A DNA stretch of 64,000 nt from Mycolicibacterium sphagni (GTDB taxonomy: Bacteria > Actinomycetota > Actinomycetes > Mycobacteriales > Mycobacteriaceae): positions 496,001 to 560,000 of the forward strand of contig NZ_VBSB01000010.1 in assembly GCF_013337765.1 (NCBI RefSeq), written 5' to 3'. Shown in pieces: positions 51,171 to 60,962 of this stretch. The notes below the pieces were generated by a model. It did not search any database and was not told the origin of the DNA. It saw nothing but the letters and a program-made list of their open reading frames with translations. Positions within the stretch are counted from its first letter, which is position 1. Each line of letters begins with the position of its first letter. The translations under genes and the position numbers were made by a program.

Positions 51171-52690
51171 CCGTCGTCTCCTGTACTGCTCGAGTTACTG
51201 ACGTTGTACTTCACACCGTCAGGACCGACCAACTCTCCGCTCTGCGGGCTGTAGATGGCGGTATTACTGGCGGCCGGGGTGTAGGTGCAGGGATTCGGTT
51301 GCTGACCGTTGCACTGCACGGTCCCCGTGCCGGGTGGACTGAGGTCGTCGCTGATCGGCGGCGTGGGCCCGGGCAGCAGATCGGCCGGCAGCGGGTTCAT
51401 CCCGTTGTTGATCGACGGTGCTGGTATCACGGTACCGGGGTTCACTGGCTGGTCGCATCGAGCGCCCGGCGCCGGGCAGTTGAGCACCTGGTTGGGGTCG
51501 CCGTACCAGGGGTTGTTGCCCAACGGCGTGTAGGGCTCGTTGCTGCGGCACTCCATCGGGGTCGCCGCCCGCTTGCCCGGGATGTCGGCGCACGGGAAGT
51601 TACGGGCGCCGCGAACCACGTTGGCGGGGGTGTCCTTGGGGATCTTGCAGTACAGCCCGTTCTCCACCGGCATCAGCCTGGTGTCCGCGGGGGCACGCCA
51701 CTGGCTGGCCGGCAGGAAGCCGGTCAAACACGGCGGCGGCTGGTTGATCGTCAAGCCGAAGTCCAGTGCCGCCTGATGCGGGTACGGCGCCGACACGGAC
51801 TGCGCGACCGCCGCGCCCTGTGGCAACAGCACCAGCGACTGCTCGACGCCCTTGTTGTAGCGCTTGAGCATGTCCAGCACGATCTCGAGGTTGGCCAGCG
51901 TCTGCGGCAACGCCTCGCGCACATCGCTGAACACGGCGTTGACCGCATCGGCGGTCGGAGCGGCCTGACGCAGTCCATCGCGCAACGCCTGATCCTGCGC
52001 GGCGGTCTGCGACGCGATGGTGTTCAGGTTCGCCGACCACTGCTGGATCGCACTCGAGGAATCGATTTGGCTGTCGATGACTGCCGGTGAGTTCTGGATG
52101 ATGTCGTTGACATCCTGGATGTTGGTCTTGAAATCACCCACGATCGCCTGCGTGCCGTCGACGAGGCGTTGCAGCGACGGACCCAAACCGCCTACCGCCA
52201 GTGCGGTTTCGTTCAACAGCACCGGGATCTTGTCGGCAGGCAACGCGGCGAGTCCCCGGTTGGCCGCATCCAGGGCCGGACCGATCTCCTCCGGAACCGT
52301 CGACTTCGTGATGGTCTGACCGCTGGCGAAGTACTTACCGGGATTGCCGTCAGAGACAAGGTCGAGGTACTGCTCACCGACCGCGGACACCGAGTGCACG
52401 TTGGCGGAGGCATCGAGCGGGATCTTGAACTTGTCGCTGATGCTCATGGTGGCCCGGACACCGTTCTCGGTCGGCTCCACCTCGGTGACTTTGCCTATCG
52501 TGATGCCCCGATAGGTGACGTTGGCCGTCCGGTACAGGCCACCCGACGACGGCAGGTCCGCCTTCAGTTCGTACTGCCCGATGCCGGCCAGCGTGGGCAG
52601 GCGCAGGAAATACCAGCCGAGCACCAACAGGGCCACCACCGTCAGCACGCCGAACACGACGAGCTGTGTCTTGATGAAGCGCGTCAACAT
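51140..52690 (-). CDS. mce1F: MCE-family protein Mce1F
   Basis: 516 residues, about the M. tuberculosis length. An N-terminal transmembrane anchor (about 9-30) and MlaD/MCE domain (about 36-115, ELKADLPSSGGLYRTANVTYRGITIGKV), then a long helical tunnel-forming region and a Pro/Cys-rich C-terminal part. Mce1A-F build a hydrophobic conduit that carries fatty acids or mycolates across the periplasm to YrbE1AB. No cytoplasmic ATPase (MceG) gene is in the operon, as expected. Confidence 0.95.
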   Translation of the reverse strand: MLTRFIKTQLVVFGVLTVVALLVLGWYFLRLPTLAGIGQYELKADLPSSGGLYRTANVTYRGITIGKVTEVEPTENGVRATMSISDKFKIPLDASANVHSVSAVGEQYLDLVSDGNPGKYFASGQTITKSTVPEEIGPALDAANRGLAALPADKIPVLLNETALAVGGLGPSLQRLVDGTQAIVGDFKTNIQDVNDIIQNSPAVIDSQIDSSSAIQQWSANLNTIASQTAAQDQALRDGLRQAAPTADAVNAVFSDVREALPQTLANLEIVLDMLKRYNKGVEQSLVLLPQGAAVAQSVSAPYPHQAALDFGLTINQPPPCLTGFLPASQWRAPADTRLMPVENGLYCKIPKDTPANVVRGARNFPCADIPGKRAATPMECRSNEPYTPLGNNPWYGDPNQVLNCPAPGARCDQPVNPGTVIPAPSINNGMNPLPADLLPGPTPPISDDLSPPGTGTVQCNGQQPNPCTYTPAASNTAIYSPQSGELVGPDGVKYNVSNSSSTGDDGWKEMLAPAS

Positions 52691-52707
52691 CTACTCGTCA
52701 CCCCTCA

Positions 52708-53865
52708 TCACTCGCCACGCTCGACATACGGTCCGCCGCCGTCGGTCATGTTCGGGTGAGGCGTGAACCGGACGTCCGGAATCATCGTCTGCGGATCGCG
52801 ACCCCACGACTGCTCGAGGGCGCGCAGCATTCCGGAGACACCGGTACCGGTCAGGAACGCGTTGTCGATCGAGCTCAGCGTCAGGTCGAAAGTGGCCGAC
52901 GTGTTGATGTAGTCGCCACGGATCACCTTCGGGATGTTGTCGATCGGGTACGGGGCCGTGATGACCAACTTCAGCGAGTCGATCAGATATGGCGCGGCCC
53001 GTCCGAGCTGCTTCAGCGGCCGCTGCAGCAGCGCCAGGTTGGTGTCGAAGTCGGCACGCGACTGCGACAGGGTCTGGTCGGTGATCGCGCTGAACCGGCC
53101 GAGCGCCTCGACGGCACCGGTGAACCTGTCCCTGGCATCCGCGAAATACTTGATCAGCGGCGGGAATTCGGTGAGCACTCGGTCCAGGGTGGCGTTACGA
53201 GCGGCCACGATCGACACCAGTTCGTTGGTCTTGTCGATCGCCCGGGTCAGGTCGTCACGCTGCTGATTGAGCTGATCGGTGAACGTGTCGAGCTTGCCGA
53301 GGAAGTCGCGGACCTGCTCGGCGTTGCCGTCCAGGATGTTGGTGACCTCGGTCTGGATGATCTCCAGGTTCGGGATGCCGCCACCGCGCAGCACGGTGGC
53401 GATGCTGGCCAGCGTGCGCTCGGTAGTGGGGAAGGACTGCGAGTTCTTCAGCGGAATTGTCGCGCCGTTGCGCAGCGGCTCCGGGGACGGATTCGGCGGC
53501 GGATCCAGCTCGACATGCTGGGTGCCCAACAGGCTGGTCTGGCCGATACGCGCAATGGCATTGGCGGGCAGCTTGATTCCCGGCTCCAGCTCGAGCGTCA
53601 GCGTCGGAACCCAGTTCTTCAGCTCGATGGCACGCACCGAACCCACGAACACGTCGGCAACCCGGACACGGCTGTTGACGTTGAGCGCCAACGTATCCGG
53701 CATCTGGACGTAGATCGTCATCTTGTCCTTGCCGCTACCGGGACCGCCCGGCATCGGCACATTGGCGATACCGCGCCAGCCGCACGAGGTCAGCACCAGC
53801 GCGGTGATCAGCAGGACTAAGCCGCGCCAGCCGACCCGGCGGGTGGTTCTCAAGATGGCGCTCAC
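52708..53865 (-). CDS. mce1E: MCE-family lipoprotein Mce1E (LprK)
   Basis: 385 residues from GTG 53865, overlapping mce1D as GTGA. It is the only subunit with a lipoprotein signal: lipobox LTSC, C28. MCE domain about 45-125 (MTIYVQMPDTLALNVNSRVRVADVFVGSV), then heptad-rich helices (LDTFTDQLNQQRDDLTRAIDKTNELV). The lipid anchor replaces the transmembrane helix of the other Mce subunits. 17 nt before mce1F. Confidence 0.95.
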   Translation of the reverse strand: MSAILRTTRRVGWRGLVLLITALVLTSCGWRGIANVPMPGGPGSGKDKMTIYVQMPDTLALNVNSRVRVADVFVGSVRAIELKNWVPTLTLELEPGIKLPANAIARIGQTSLLGTQHVELDPPPNPSPEPLRNGATIPLKNSQSFPTTERTLASIATVLRGGGIPNLEIIQTEVTNILDGNAEQVRDFLGKLDTFTDQLNQQRDDLTRAIDKTNELVSIVAARNATLDRVLTEFPPLIKYFADARDRFTGAVEALGRFSAITDQTLSQSRADFDTNLALLQRPLKQLGRAAPYLIDSLKLVITAPYPIDNIPKVIRGDYINTSATFDLTLSSIDNAFLTGTGVSGMLRALEQSWGRDPQTMIPDVRFTPHPNMTDGGGPYVERGE

Positions 53866-55481
53866 TGTCCACCTCCCGCTTCAGCAGGCAACGCAGGACC
53901 GACGGCAGGAGCCGCGGGCGCAGGCGCAGCCCCACCGTTGATCTGCTGCGAGACCGGCAGTGGCCCGGGGATCACGTCCGGCCCCGGCGGGGGCGGCGGG
54001 ATCGCTCCCGGGTACCACGGCGGCGGCAGCGGGTTGTTCTGGTCATAGGAGTTCGACGGGGCGCCACCGCGCGGGCCACCCGGCGCGTAAGAGACCGGGT
54101 CGGGCCCACCCAACAGCGCAGCCAGCGAGTCCGGCGTGAGCATGTTCGCGGTGAACGGCTGCACGTCGACACCCTGCATGCCCGGCGCCACGATCCAGCC
54201 CGGCTCGTGATTGCCGTGCGAGAACAACGTGTCCCGCGACCAGATGCCGGGCACCGTCGTGTCCTTGTACCCCGGCGGCGGCCGCAGCCGTTCCTCGGAG
54301 TAGGCGACGTACTTCGGTAGCGTCTCGGCCGTCGAGAACTGATTGACGCCGAACGGCGGGAAGTTGAACTTGATCGCGTCCATGATCGGCGCGAGGTACT
54401 CCGCGCACATCTCCGCCGAATCCTGGTAGCCCAGCCGGCTGCCCGACTGGATCGCGCTACAGATGAACTGCAGCGGGTTGGCGAAGCTGGCGACGGTCGG
54501 AATCGCCACCAGCGCACCGTGAGTCGGGTGATAGATGTTCTGCAGGTTGGCCGCCAGGTTCGGGTAGACGTGCAGCACCGTCTCCAGGCCGTTGCGCGAA
54601 TCCGGTTGCAGGATCTGGGTCGTGACGTCGGAGAGGTTGTTGATGTCCTTGCTCAGCACCGAACCGTTGTCGTTGACGAACTTGCGGGCTGTGGTCAACA
54701 GCGTGTCAATGTCCTTGACTGCCTTGGCCACTTCTTGATCGGAGTTGCTGAACGAGTTGGTGAACGTCGCCAGGTTGTTGTTGAGCGAGACCAGCTGCTG
54801 GTCGCTCTTGTGCAGCGCGTTGACGAACAGGGCCAGGCTCTTGAGCACGGCGAAGAAGTCGCCGCGCCCTTCGTTGAGCGCGGTCACCGCGTCGGACAGG
54901 GCCTTGAACGTGGTGTTGATCTGTTCGCCCTTGCCCTCCAGCCCGTTGGCGAAGGACTCCAGGACGTCACCGAAGGGGCCCTTGGGCTGTTCGGGTGTCG
55001 GGCCGAGTTTGGTGACGATGTCCGAGATCTGGTTGCGCAGGTCGTCCCACTCCGCGGGCACGTCGGTGCGATCGATCGGGATGACGGCGTTGTTCTCCAT
55101 CACCGCACCGCCGGTGTAGGCCGGGGTCAACTGGATCACCCGGGAGGCGACCAGGCTCGGGTTCAGGATCGCCGCGTGCGCGTCGGCGGGCACCTTGTAC
55201 TTGTTCTGGTAGTTGAAGGTGACCTTCATCTTGTCGCCGGCCGGTTCGATCTTCTCGATCTTGCCGACCTGCACGCCCATGATCTGCACCCGGTCACCGG
55301 GATACAGCGCCAGCGCTTCGGAGAAGTACGCCACCACGGTGTTGGTGGTCAGCTTCTTGTAGGCGTAGTAGCCGAAGAACGCGGCGAACACCGCGACGAC
55401 CAGCACGAGGGCACCGATGATGACGGACGCGCGAGACATCTTCGGCACACCCAGATTACGAATATTGAAGACTGTCGACAT
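53862..55481 (-). CDS. mce1D: MCE-family protein Mce1D
   Basis: 539 residues. Transmembrane anchor about 17-40 (SVIIGALVLVVAVFAAFFGYYAYKKL), MCE domain about 45-125 with the GDRVQIMGVQVGKIEKI strand, then a long helical region and a Pro-rich C-terminal tail. ATG 55481 is 3 nt after the mce1C stop. It forms part of the Mce1 import tunnel. Confidence 0.95.
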   Translation of the reverse strand: MSTVFNIRNLGVPKMSRASVIIGALVLVVAVFAAFFGYYAYKKLTTNTVVAYFSEALALYPGDRVQIMGVQVGKIEKIEPAGDKMKVTFNYQNKYKVPADAHAAILNPSLVASRVIQLTPAYTGGAVMENNAVIPIDRTDVPAEWDDLRNQISDIVTKLGPTPEQPKGPFGDVLESFANGLEGKGEQINTTFKALSDAVTALNEGRGDFFAVLKSLALFVNALHKSDQQLVSLNNNLATFTNSFSNSDQEVAKAVKDIDTLLTTARKFVNDNGSVLSKDINNLSDVTTQILQPDSRNGLETVLHVYPNLAANLQNIYHPTHGALVAIPTVASFANPLQFICSAIQSGSRLGYQDSAEMCAEYLAPIMDAIKFNFPPFGVNQFSTAETLPKYVAYSEERLRPPPGYKDTTVPGIWSRDTLFSHGNHEPGWIVAPGMQGVDVQPFTANMLTPDSLAALLGGPDPVSYAPGGPRGGAPSNSYDQNNPLPPPWYPGAIPPPPPGPDVIPGPLPVSQQINGGAAPAPAAPAVGPALPAEAGGGQ

Positions 55482-55484
55482 CGG

Positions 55485-57041
55485 CTACGCTCCCCCTCCC
55501 TGATCGACGGGCGCCAGGTCGCCGACCGGCGGCACCTGCGGTCCCGGTCCCGGCGGTGGGATCGGCCCGATGAGGGCGTTCGGCGGCGGCGCATAGCCGG
55601 GGATATCGGTGGCCGGTCCCGGCGTCGGGGCGACCGGAACCGTGCGGGCCCCCGGCGGACCGGGTGCCAACGGCGGGGCAGGCACGCCCTGAATGCTCGG
55701 CGAGAGCTCGCCCGGGAAGGCCGCGCTCGGGACGCCCGGGCTGTAGCCCGCGGCGGGGTTGGGCGCCGAGATCGGCACATCGGGTGGCGGGTAGCCACCT
55801 TCTGCCACCGGCCCGAAGGGAAGGTTGTTCAGGTGGGCGCACGGCAGCGGGTTGCCGGTTGTCGGGATGCCGTCCGGCGGCGGGGTGTACGAGCACGGCG
55901 AGCCGGGGCCGACGGCGGGACCGGGATGGTCGGGGGTGCCCTCGAGCGGGATCGGGGCCGGCGGCGGTGCACCGTTGGGCTGGCGCTGTCCGTTGGGGTC
56001 GGGGAACCGGAAGGCAGGCAGACCTGCGTTGCGCCAGAACTCTTCAGGATCGATACCGCGCTTCTTGAATGCGGCGTCCACCCACGGCTGCAGGATCTGG
56101 TACGGCACCAGGTTGACCACCAGCACCTTGAAGTACGGGCCCGAGCCGATGGCCTCGGCCAGTGCACCCATGAACTTCGAGGCGGTGATCAGCACGTCGG
56201 ACAGGTCCGTCTTGTGCTTCACCAGCACATCGCTGATCGTTTTCAGTTGCTCCAGAACATGATTCAGGTTCGGATTGTCGTCGATGAATCCGGTGAACTG
56301 TTGGGAGAGCTGGGAGACGTTCGCCAGCAGGTAGTCGATCTCGTTGCGGCGCTCGTTGACCGCGGCCAGCAGGGTCTGGGCGTTGACCGCGAGTCGGTTG
56401 ATCTGCTCGCTGCGGTTGCCCAGCACGGCGGCGACCTTGTTGGCGTTGGCCAGCAGCTGCTTGAACTGCTCGTCGCGCTTGCCGATGGTGTCGGAGAACC
56501 GGGCCACCCCGTCCAGTGCCGCACTCAGGTGCGGGTAGGTCTGGTCGATGGTTTCAGACAACACGTTCAGCGACTGCTTGACGGTGTCGATGTCCCACCC
56601 CGCAGCGGCTTTCGTCACGTCGAAGACCGCGTCGTAGATCTGGTAGGGCGTGGTGGTCTGACCGACCGGCAGCACCGAGCTCGCCTGCAGCTTCTTGGCA
56701 CCCCGCGGCTCGATCTCGAGCACCCGCTTGCCCAGGATCGTCTCGGTGCGGATCGCCACTCGGCTCTCGGTGCCAATCTGCCTGGCGCCCAAGTTGAATC
56801 CGATCAGCACGTGATCGCCGTCGATCTTCAGCGACTTCACCTCGCCGACGTCCATACCGGCGATGCGCACCTTGTCGCCGGCGTTCAGGCCCGCGGTGTC
56901 GGTGAACTGCCCGTAGTAGGTCGGCTGGGCGAACAGCTGGGGAATGCCGGAGAAGCTCTGCCCCACCGCGACGACCAGCACCACGATCACGATGCCGGCC
57001 AGGCCGTTCTTGATCCGGTTCGGAGTCTCTAGCGTCCTCAT
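55485..57041 (-). CDS. mce1C: MCE-family protein Mce1C
   Basis: 518 residues from ATG 57041 (MRTLETPNRIKNGL), overlapping mce1B as ATGA; a start 12 nt upstream was rejected on that basis and by the M. tuberculosis N-terminus. Transmembrane anchor about 14-34, MCE domain about 40-115 (YYGQFTDTAGLNAGDKVRIAGMDVGEV), then conserved helices DQTYPHLSAALDGVARFSDTIGKRDEQ and a Pro/Gly-rich C-terminal third. Confidence 0.95.
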   Translation of the reverse strand: MRTLETPNRIKNGLAGIVIVVLVVAVGQSFSGIPQLFAQPTYYGQFTDTAGLNAGDKVRIAGMDVGEVKSLKIDGDHVLIGFNLGARQIGTESRVAIRTETILGKRVLEIEPRGAKKLQASSVLPVGQTTTPYQIYDAVFDVTKAAAGWDIDTVKQSLNVLSETIDQTYPHLSAALDGVARFSDTIGKRDEQFKQLLANANKVAAVLGNRSEQINRLAVNAQTLLAAVNERRNEIDYLLANVSQLSQQFTGFIDDNPNLNHVLEQLKTISDVLVKHKTDLSDVLITASKFMGALAEAIGSGPYFKVLVVNLVPYQILQPWVDAAFKKRGIDPEEFWRNAGLPAFRFPDPNGQRQPNGAPPPAPIPLEGTPDHPGPAVGPGSPCSYTPPPDGIPTTGNPLPCAHLNNLPFGPVAEGGYPPPDVPISAPNPAAGYSPGVPSAAFPGELSPSIQGVPAPPLAPGPPGARTVPVAPTPGPATDIPGYAPPPNALIGPIPPPGPGPQVPPVGDLAPVDQGGGA

Positions 57042-58078
57042 TGCGGCGTGCACCTACCCGTGGGCTGCTGAGTGATCTTCACGGTGCGGACCGGGCCACC
57101 GGGCTGCAGGCCGTTGAGCTTCAGGTTGATGTCGCACAGGTAGAAGTTGAAGAAGTCGCCGTAGATACCGCCGGCGCGGCCGATCATCTTCACGGCGACC
57201 GGCAACTTGGTCAGCAGATCGTCGAGCCGGTCCTGACCGTCGGCCAGCGGCTGCTGGATGGTCTCGATCTTGGCGATCGTGTCCTTGAGCTGCGGGCGGT
57301 CATCGGCCAGCAGATCACCCACAGTGCCTGCAGCACTGCTGATGTCCGCCGTGGCCTTAGCCAGCGGATCGGCCCGGTTCTTCAGTCCGGTGATGAGGAT
57401 CTCGAAGTTGTTGACCGTCTGGTCGAAGTCCTTCTCGTGCTTGACGGTGGTGTCCAGCACGGTGTTCAGGTTGGTGATCACCTCACCGATCGCCTGATCA
57501 CGGTCCGCCAGAGCGGAAGTCAGCTGCGCCGTCTGGTCGAGGATGTCGTTGATGGTGCCGCCCTGCCCCTGGAAAACAGTGATGAGCGACGAGGCGATGG
57601 TGTTGACCTTCTGCGGGTCCAACGACTTGAACAGCGGCTTGAAACCACCGATGAGCGCGTCGAGGTCCAGCGCGGGCTGGGTGCGTGACATCGGAATGAA
57701 GCCGCCCCCAGGCAGAATTCGGTCGGCACCCTCGCCGGTGCCCCGATCCAGGTTGACGTAGCGGTTGCCGATCAGGTCCTGGTAACGGATCTGGGCGGTG
57801 GTCGACTGGTACAGCGGCAGGGTCCGATCGACGTTGAGCGTCACCTGAACTCGGTCGCCGTTGCCCATGAGCTTGATGTCGGAGACCTTGCCGACCTCGA
57901 CACCACCAGCACGGACGAACTGACCGTCACGCAAACCGCTGGCATTGCTGAATTCGGCTGTGTACGCGGTTGTTCGGTCGAACCGGAACTGCCCGAACAC
58001 GATGACGATGATCGCCGTGAAGAGCAGGAGCACCAGTGAGAATGCCCCGAGTTTGATTGCTGTGCCGGTGATTTTCAT
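57038..58078 (-). CDS. mce1B: MCE-family protein Mce1B
   Basis: 346 residues from ATG 58078 (MKITGTAIKLGAFSL), overlapping mce1A as ATGA. Transmembrane anchor about 9-30, MCE domain about 36-115 (YTAEFSNASGLRDGQFVRAGGVEVGKV), and the conserved IGGFKPLFKSLDPQKVN region and C-terminal FFNFYLCDINLKLNGLQPGGPVRTVK. The shortest Mce subunit, as in M. tuberculosis. Confidence 0.96.
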   Translation of the reverse strand: MKITGTAIKLGAFSLVLLLFTAIIVIVFGQFRFDRTTAYTAEFSNASGLRDGQFVRAGGVEVGKVSDIKLMGNGDRVQVTLNVDRTLPLYQSTTAQIRYQDLIGNRYVNLDRGTGEGADRILPGGGFIPMSRTQPALDLDALIGGFKPLFKSLDPQKVNTIASSLITVFQGQGGTINDILDQTAQLTSALADRDQAIGEVITNLNTVLDTTVKHEKDFDQTVNNFEILITGLKNRADPLAKATADISSAAGTVGDLLADDRPQLKDTIAKIETIQQPLADGQDRLDDLLTKLPVAVKMIGRAGGIYGDFFNFYLCDINLKLNGLQPGGPVRTVKITQQPTGRCTPQ

Positions 58079-59286
58079 GGGTTGATCGTGTTCTCCCCGA
58101 CTTGGCGTCCCCACACGTACTCGGTGAGGATCGGCTGGCCGAGCTCGAAGTGGTTGTAGGGAGCGAGCGAGGCGCCGTCGTCGACGACCAGGTGCGGCGC
58201 CGGCCAGAAGTTGCGGTCGATCGTCTGCCAGCAGCCGGGTGCGCCGCCGGGGCCGCCGTGCCCGTTGATCCTGGGCAGGTTGTCCGGATAGACGTACGGG
58301 TTTGGCGCACCGAGGAATTCGGTCACGGTGTCCAGCGAGTAACCGTTGCCGCCGAACGCATCCAGCGCCGGTTGCAGCGCCTCGGCCTCACCCTTGATCT
58401 GGCAGTACAGCTGCGGGCTGTAGGTGTCGAGCAGTTTGGCGGTGGGGATCAGGTCGGCTTGGCCGCGCACGAAGTAGGGGCCGCCGCGTTCGAAGATGTC
58501 GGCGCCGGTGTTGCCGAAGCCGGTGGAGGCCAGCAGGGCGGCGTCGAGATCCTTCTGCTCCTCGTTGAGGGTGCGGGCGGTGGTGACCGCATGGTCGAGG
58601 AAGTCCCACAGGTCGGGGCTGGCCTTGGTGTAGACGTCGGCCAGCTTGGACAGCTGCTGAATGTTGGTGCGGATCTGGGGCATCTGCGGGTTGATGTCAT
58701 CGAGGACGGCGTTGCCGTTGACGATCGACTGCCCGAACTTGGTGCCCAGCCCGTTGAGCGCTTCGGCGGCCGCCGACAAGGTCAGGTTCAGCTTGACCGG
58801 ATCGACCTTCTCCGAGATCGACGTCAACGTCTCGAACAACGTATTGAACTCCGTCGTCACGTGAGAGACGTCGATCACGTCCTTGCTGGAAATGCGCTGC
58901 TTGGTCGGATCGGGCGGGCTGCGGAAGGACACGTACTTGTTGCCGAACACCGTGCTGGCCTTGACCTCCGCGATGGCGTTGGCCGGAATCAGGGAGATGT
59001 AGTGCGGCTTCACCTCCAAGGTGAGCTCGGCCACCGACTTACCGCCACGATCCACCGCAGTCACATTGCTGACGCGCCCGATCTCCACGCCGTTGTAGGT
59101 CACCTTCGAGCCCGGGTCCATCACCAAGCCGGCACGGTCGGACACCATCGTGAGCGTCGTCTTCGGGGTGAGGTCACCACGGAATTGGAGGTAGACCAAC
59201 GTCACCAGCGCGATCGCCAGTACGAGGAAGACCACGCCCGCCAACTTCAGTGGCGGGCGCCGGGACGAGTTCAACGGCTGCGTCAT
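58075..59286 (-). CDS. mce1A: MCE-family protein Mce1A, short form
   Basis: 403 residues from ATG 59286 (MTQPLNSSRRPPLKLAG). Transmembrane anchor about 13-34, MCE domain about 38-120 (LVMDPGSKVTYNGVEIGRV), helical segment DPVKLNLTLSAAAEALNGLG, and conserved end EYVWGRQVGENTINP. M. tuberculosis Mce1A is 454 residues and, as I recall it, has a hydrophobic insert between GGNGYSL and GAPNPY; that stretch is absent here (GGNGYSLDTVTEFLGAPNPY). The first mce gene after yrbE1B. Confidence 0.95.
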   Translation of the reverse strand: MTQPLNSSRRPPLKLAGVVFLVLAIALVTLVYLQFRGDLTPKTTLTMVSDRAGLVMDPGSKVTYNGVEIGRVSNVTAVDRGGKSVAELTLEVKPHYISLIPANAIAEVKASTVFGNKYVSFRSPPDPTKQRISSKDVIDVSHVTTEFNTLFETLTSISEKVDPVKLNLTLSAAAEALNGLGTKFGQSIVNGNAVLDDINPQMPQIRTNIQQLSKLADVYTKASPDLWDFLDHAVTTARTLNEEQKDLDAALLASTGFGNTGADIFERGGPYFVRGQADLIPTAKLLDTYSPQLYCQIKGEAEALQPALDAFGGNGYSLDTVTEFLGAPNPYVYPDNLPRINGHGGPGGAPGCWQTIDRNFWPAPHLVVDDGASLAPYNHFELGQPILTEYVWGRQVGENTINP

Positions 59287-59290
59287 ACCG

Positions 59291-60160
59291 CTACACCGTG
59301 AGGTTGAAGTTGGGGTCGGTGCCGTAGAGCGCCAACGAGGCCAACAGAACGACGGTCGCGACGGCGACCAGCGAGGCGCGCATCGAAATCCCGACCGCCT
59401 CGCCAACGCCGACCGGACCGCCACTGGCGTTGTAGCCGAAGTAGCAGTGATTGATCATCACGAACATGGCGATGATGATGGCCACGACGAAGGACCAGAA
59501 CACGTCATCGGGCCGCAGGAACGTGCGGAAGTAGTGGTCGTAGGTGCCCGTCGACTGGCCGTACAAGACAGTCGTGGTGAGCTGCGCGGCCAGGAACGAC
59601 AGCAGCAGCGCCATCGCATACAGCGGAATGATCACGACCATGCCGGCCAGGATGCGTGTCGACACCAGGTAGCTGATCGACTTGATGCCCATCACCTCGA
59701 GCGCGTCGATCTCCTCACTGATGCGCATGGCGCCCAGCTCGGCGGTCGCTCCCGCACCGACGGTGGCGGCAAGTGCGTGACCGGACACCAATGGCGCGAC
59801 GACACGGACGTTCACCAGCGCCGCCACGAAACCGGTGAAGGCCTCGACGCCGATATTGCCCAGTGACGCATAGCCCTGGATCGCGATCAGCGAACCACCC
59901 GACAGCGTCACAAAACCGACGATCGCGATGGTTCCGCCGATGACGGCCATCGCGCCGGTGCCCATGCCGATCTCGGCGATCAGGCGCAGTGTGGCGCGGC
60001 GGTAGTAGCGCAGAGCGTGGGGGATCTGGCCGACCGCGGAAACGGTGAACCACGCCACGTCACCGACCCTGTCGATGAACCGGCCCGGCGATGACGCCCA
60101 CCTGGTCGCCCTGGAATAGGCGCGGGGGTAGCGGCTGCGCAGAACTGTCGCGGTACTCAT
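59291..60160 (-). CDS. yrbE1B: Mce1 permease subunit YrbE1B
   Basis: 289 residues from ATG 60160, the same length as M. tuberculosis YrbE1B. MlaE-type permease with about five transmembrane helices and the cytoplasmic coupling motif EEIDALEVMGIK that meets the MceG ATPase. Ends YGTDPNFNLTV as in the orthologue. 1 nt after the yrbE1A stop. Confidence 0.97.
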   Translation of the reverse strand: MSTATVLRSRYPRAYSRATRWASSPGRFIDRVGDVAWFTVSAVGQIPHALRYYRRATLRLIAEIGMGTGAMAVIGGTIAIVGFVTLSGGSLIAIQGYASLGNIGVEAFTGFVAALVNVRVVAPLVSGHALAATVGAGATAELGAMRISEEIDALEVMGIKSISYLVSTRILAGMVVIIPLYAMALLLSFLAAQLTTTVLYGQSTGTYDHYFRTFLRPDDVFWSFVVAIIIAMFVMINHCYFGYNASGGPVGVGEAVGISMRASLVAVATVVLLASLALYGTDPNFNLTV

Positions 60161-60161
60161 A

Positions 60162-60962
60162 TCAGTGCCCCGTTCCGAACCGAACACCGATGGTCGTCAG
60201 GACGACGTTCACGGCGAACAATGCGACCACGGAAAGGACGAGCGTTTCGTTCACCGCGGTGCCAAGGCCCTTGGAGCCGCCGGACACCGTCAGCCCGCGG
60301 TAGCACCCGACCAAGCCGGCGATCAGTCCAAAGGTCAGTGCCTTCACGATCGAGATCACGACCTCGGGCAGCCCGGTGATCAGCGTCAGCGTGGAGACGT
60401 ACGCGCCGGCGGAGATGTTCTGCATGTACACACCGAAGATGAAGCCACCGACCAGGCCGACGGCGATGACGGCGCCGTTGAGCAGCACCGCGACGAACGT
60501 CGAGGCGACCACCCGGGGCAGGACGAGACGGTGGATGGGATCGATGCCGAGCACCTCAAGGGCGTCGATCTCCTCACGAATGGTGCGCGCGCCGAGGTCG
60601 GCACAGATGGCCGTCGACCCGGCGCCCGCGACGACCAGCACGGTCACGATCGGACCGAGCTGGGTAACGGCGGCCAGCGCGGCACCCGCGCCGGACACGT
60701 CGGCGGCGCCGAACTCCACCAGCAGGATGTTGATGGTGAAGATGATCAGGATCGTGTTGGGGACCGCGACGGCGATGGTCGGCAGGAACGTCACCCGAAA
60801 CTGAAACCAGCCCTGGAGGATGAACTCTCGCCACTCGAACGGCCATTTCGTGGTGGCCTTCGCGGTGAGCACACACATGCGGAAGAAGCCACCGATAGCG
60901 GTCAGCGCCGGACGGGCCTTGTCCTGGATGTAGCCGCCAACACCGGCCGTCGTCGCCGTCAC
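60162..60962 (-). CDS. yrbE1A: Mce1 permease subunit YrbE1A
   Basis: 266 residues from GTG 60962. MlaE-type permease, with the conserved GGFFRMCVLT, WPFEWREFILQGWFQFRVTFLP and coupling motif REEIDALEVLGID; ends TTIGVRFGTGH. With YrbE1B it forms the inner-membrane part of the fatty-acid importer. The GTG has no convincing Shine-Dalgarno of its own but overlaps the stop of a 20-codon leader ORF as GTGA, so translation is probably coupled to it. Confidence 0.96.
   Translation of the reverse strand: MTATTAGVGGYIQDKARPALTAIGGFFRMCVLTAKATTKWPFEWREFILQGWFQFRVTFLPTIAVAVPNTILIIFTINILLVEFGAADVSGAGAALAAVTQLGPIVTVLVVAGAGSTAICADLGARTIREEIDALEVLGIDPIHRLVLPRVVASTFVAVLLNGAVIAVGLVGGFIFGVYMQNISAGAYVSTLTLITGLPEVVISIVKALTFGLIAGLVGCYRGLTVSGGSKGLGTAVNETLVLSVVALFAVNVVLTTIGVRFGTGH

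Noticed and set aside
54519..57032. 837-codon plus-strand frame opposite mce1C/mce1D
   Set aside because: An antisense shadow of two certain mce genes; no domain and no ribosome-binding site.
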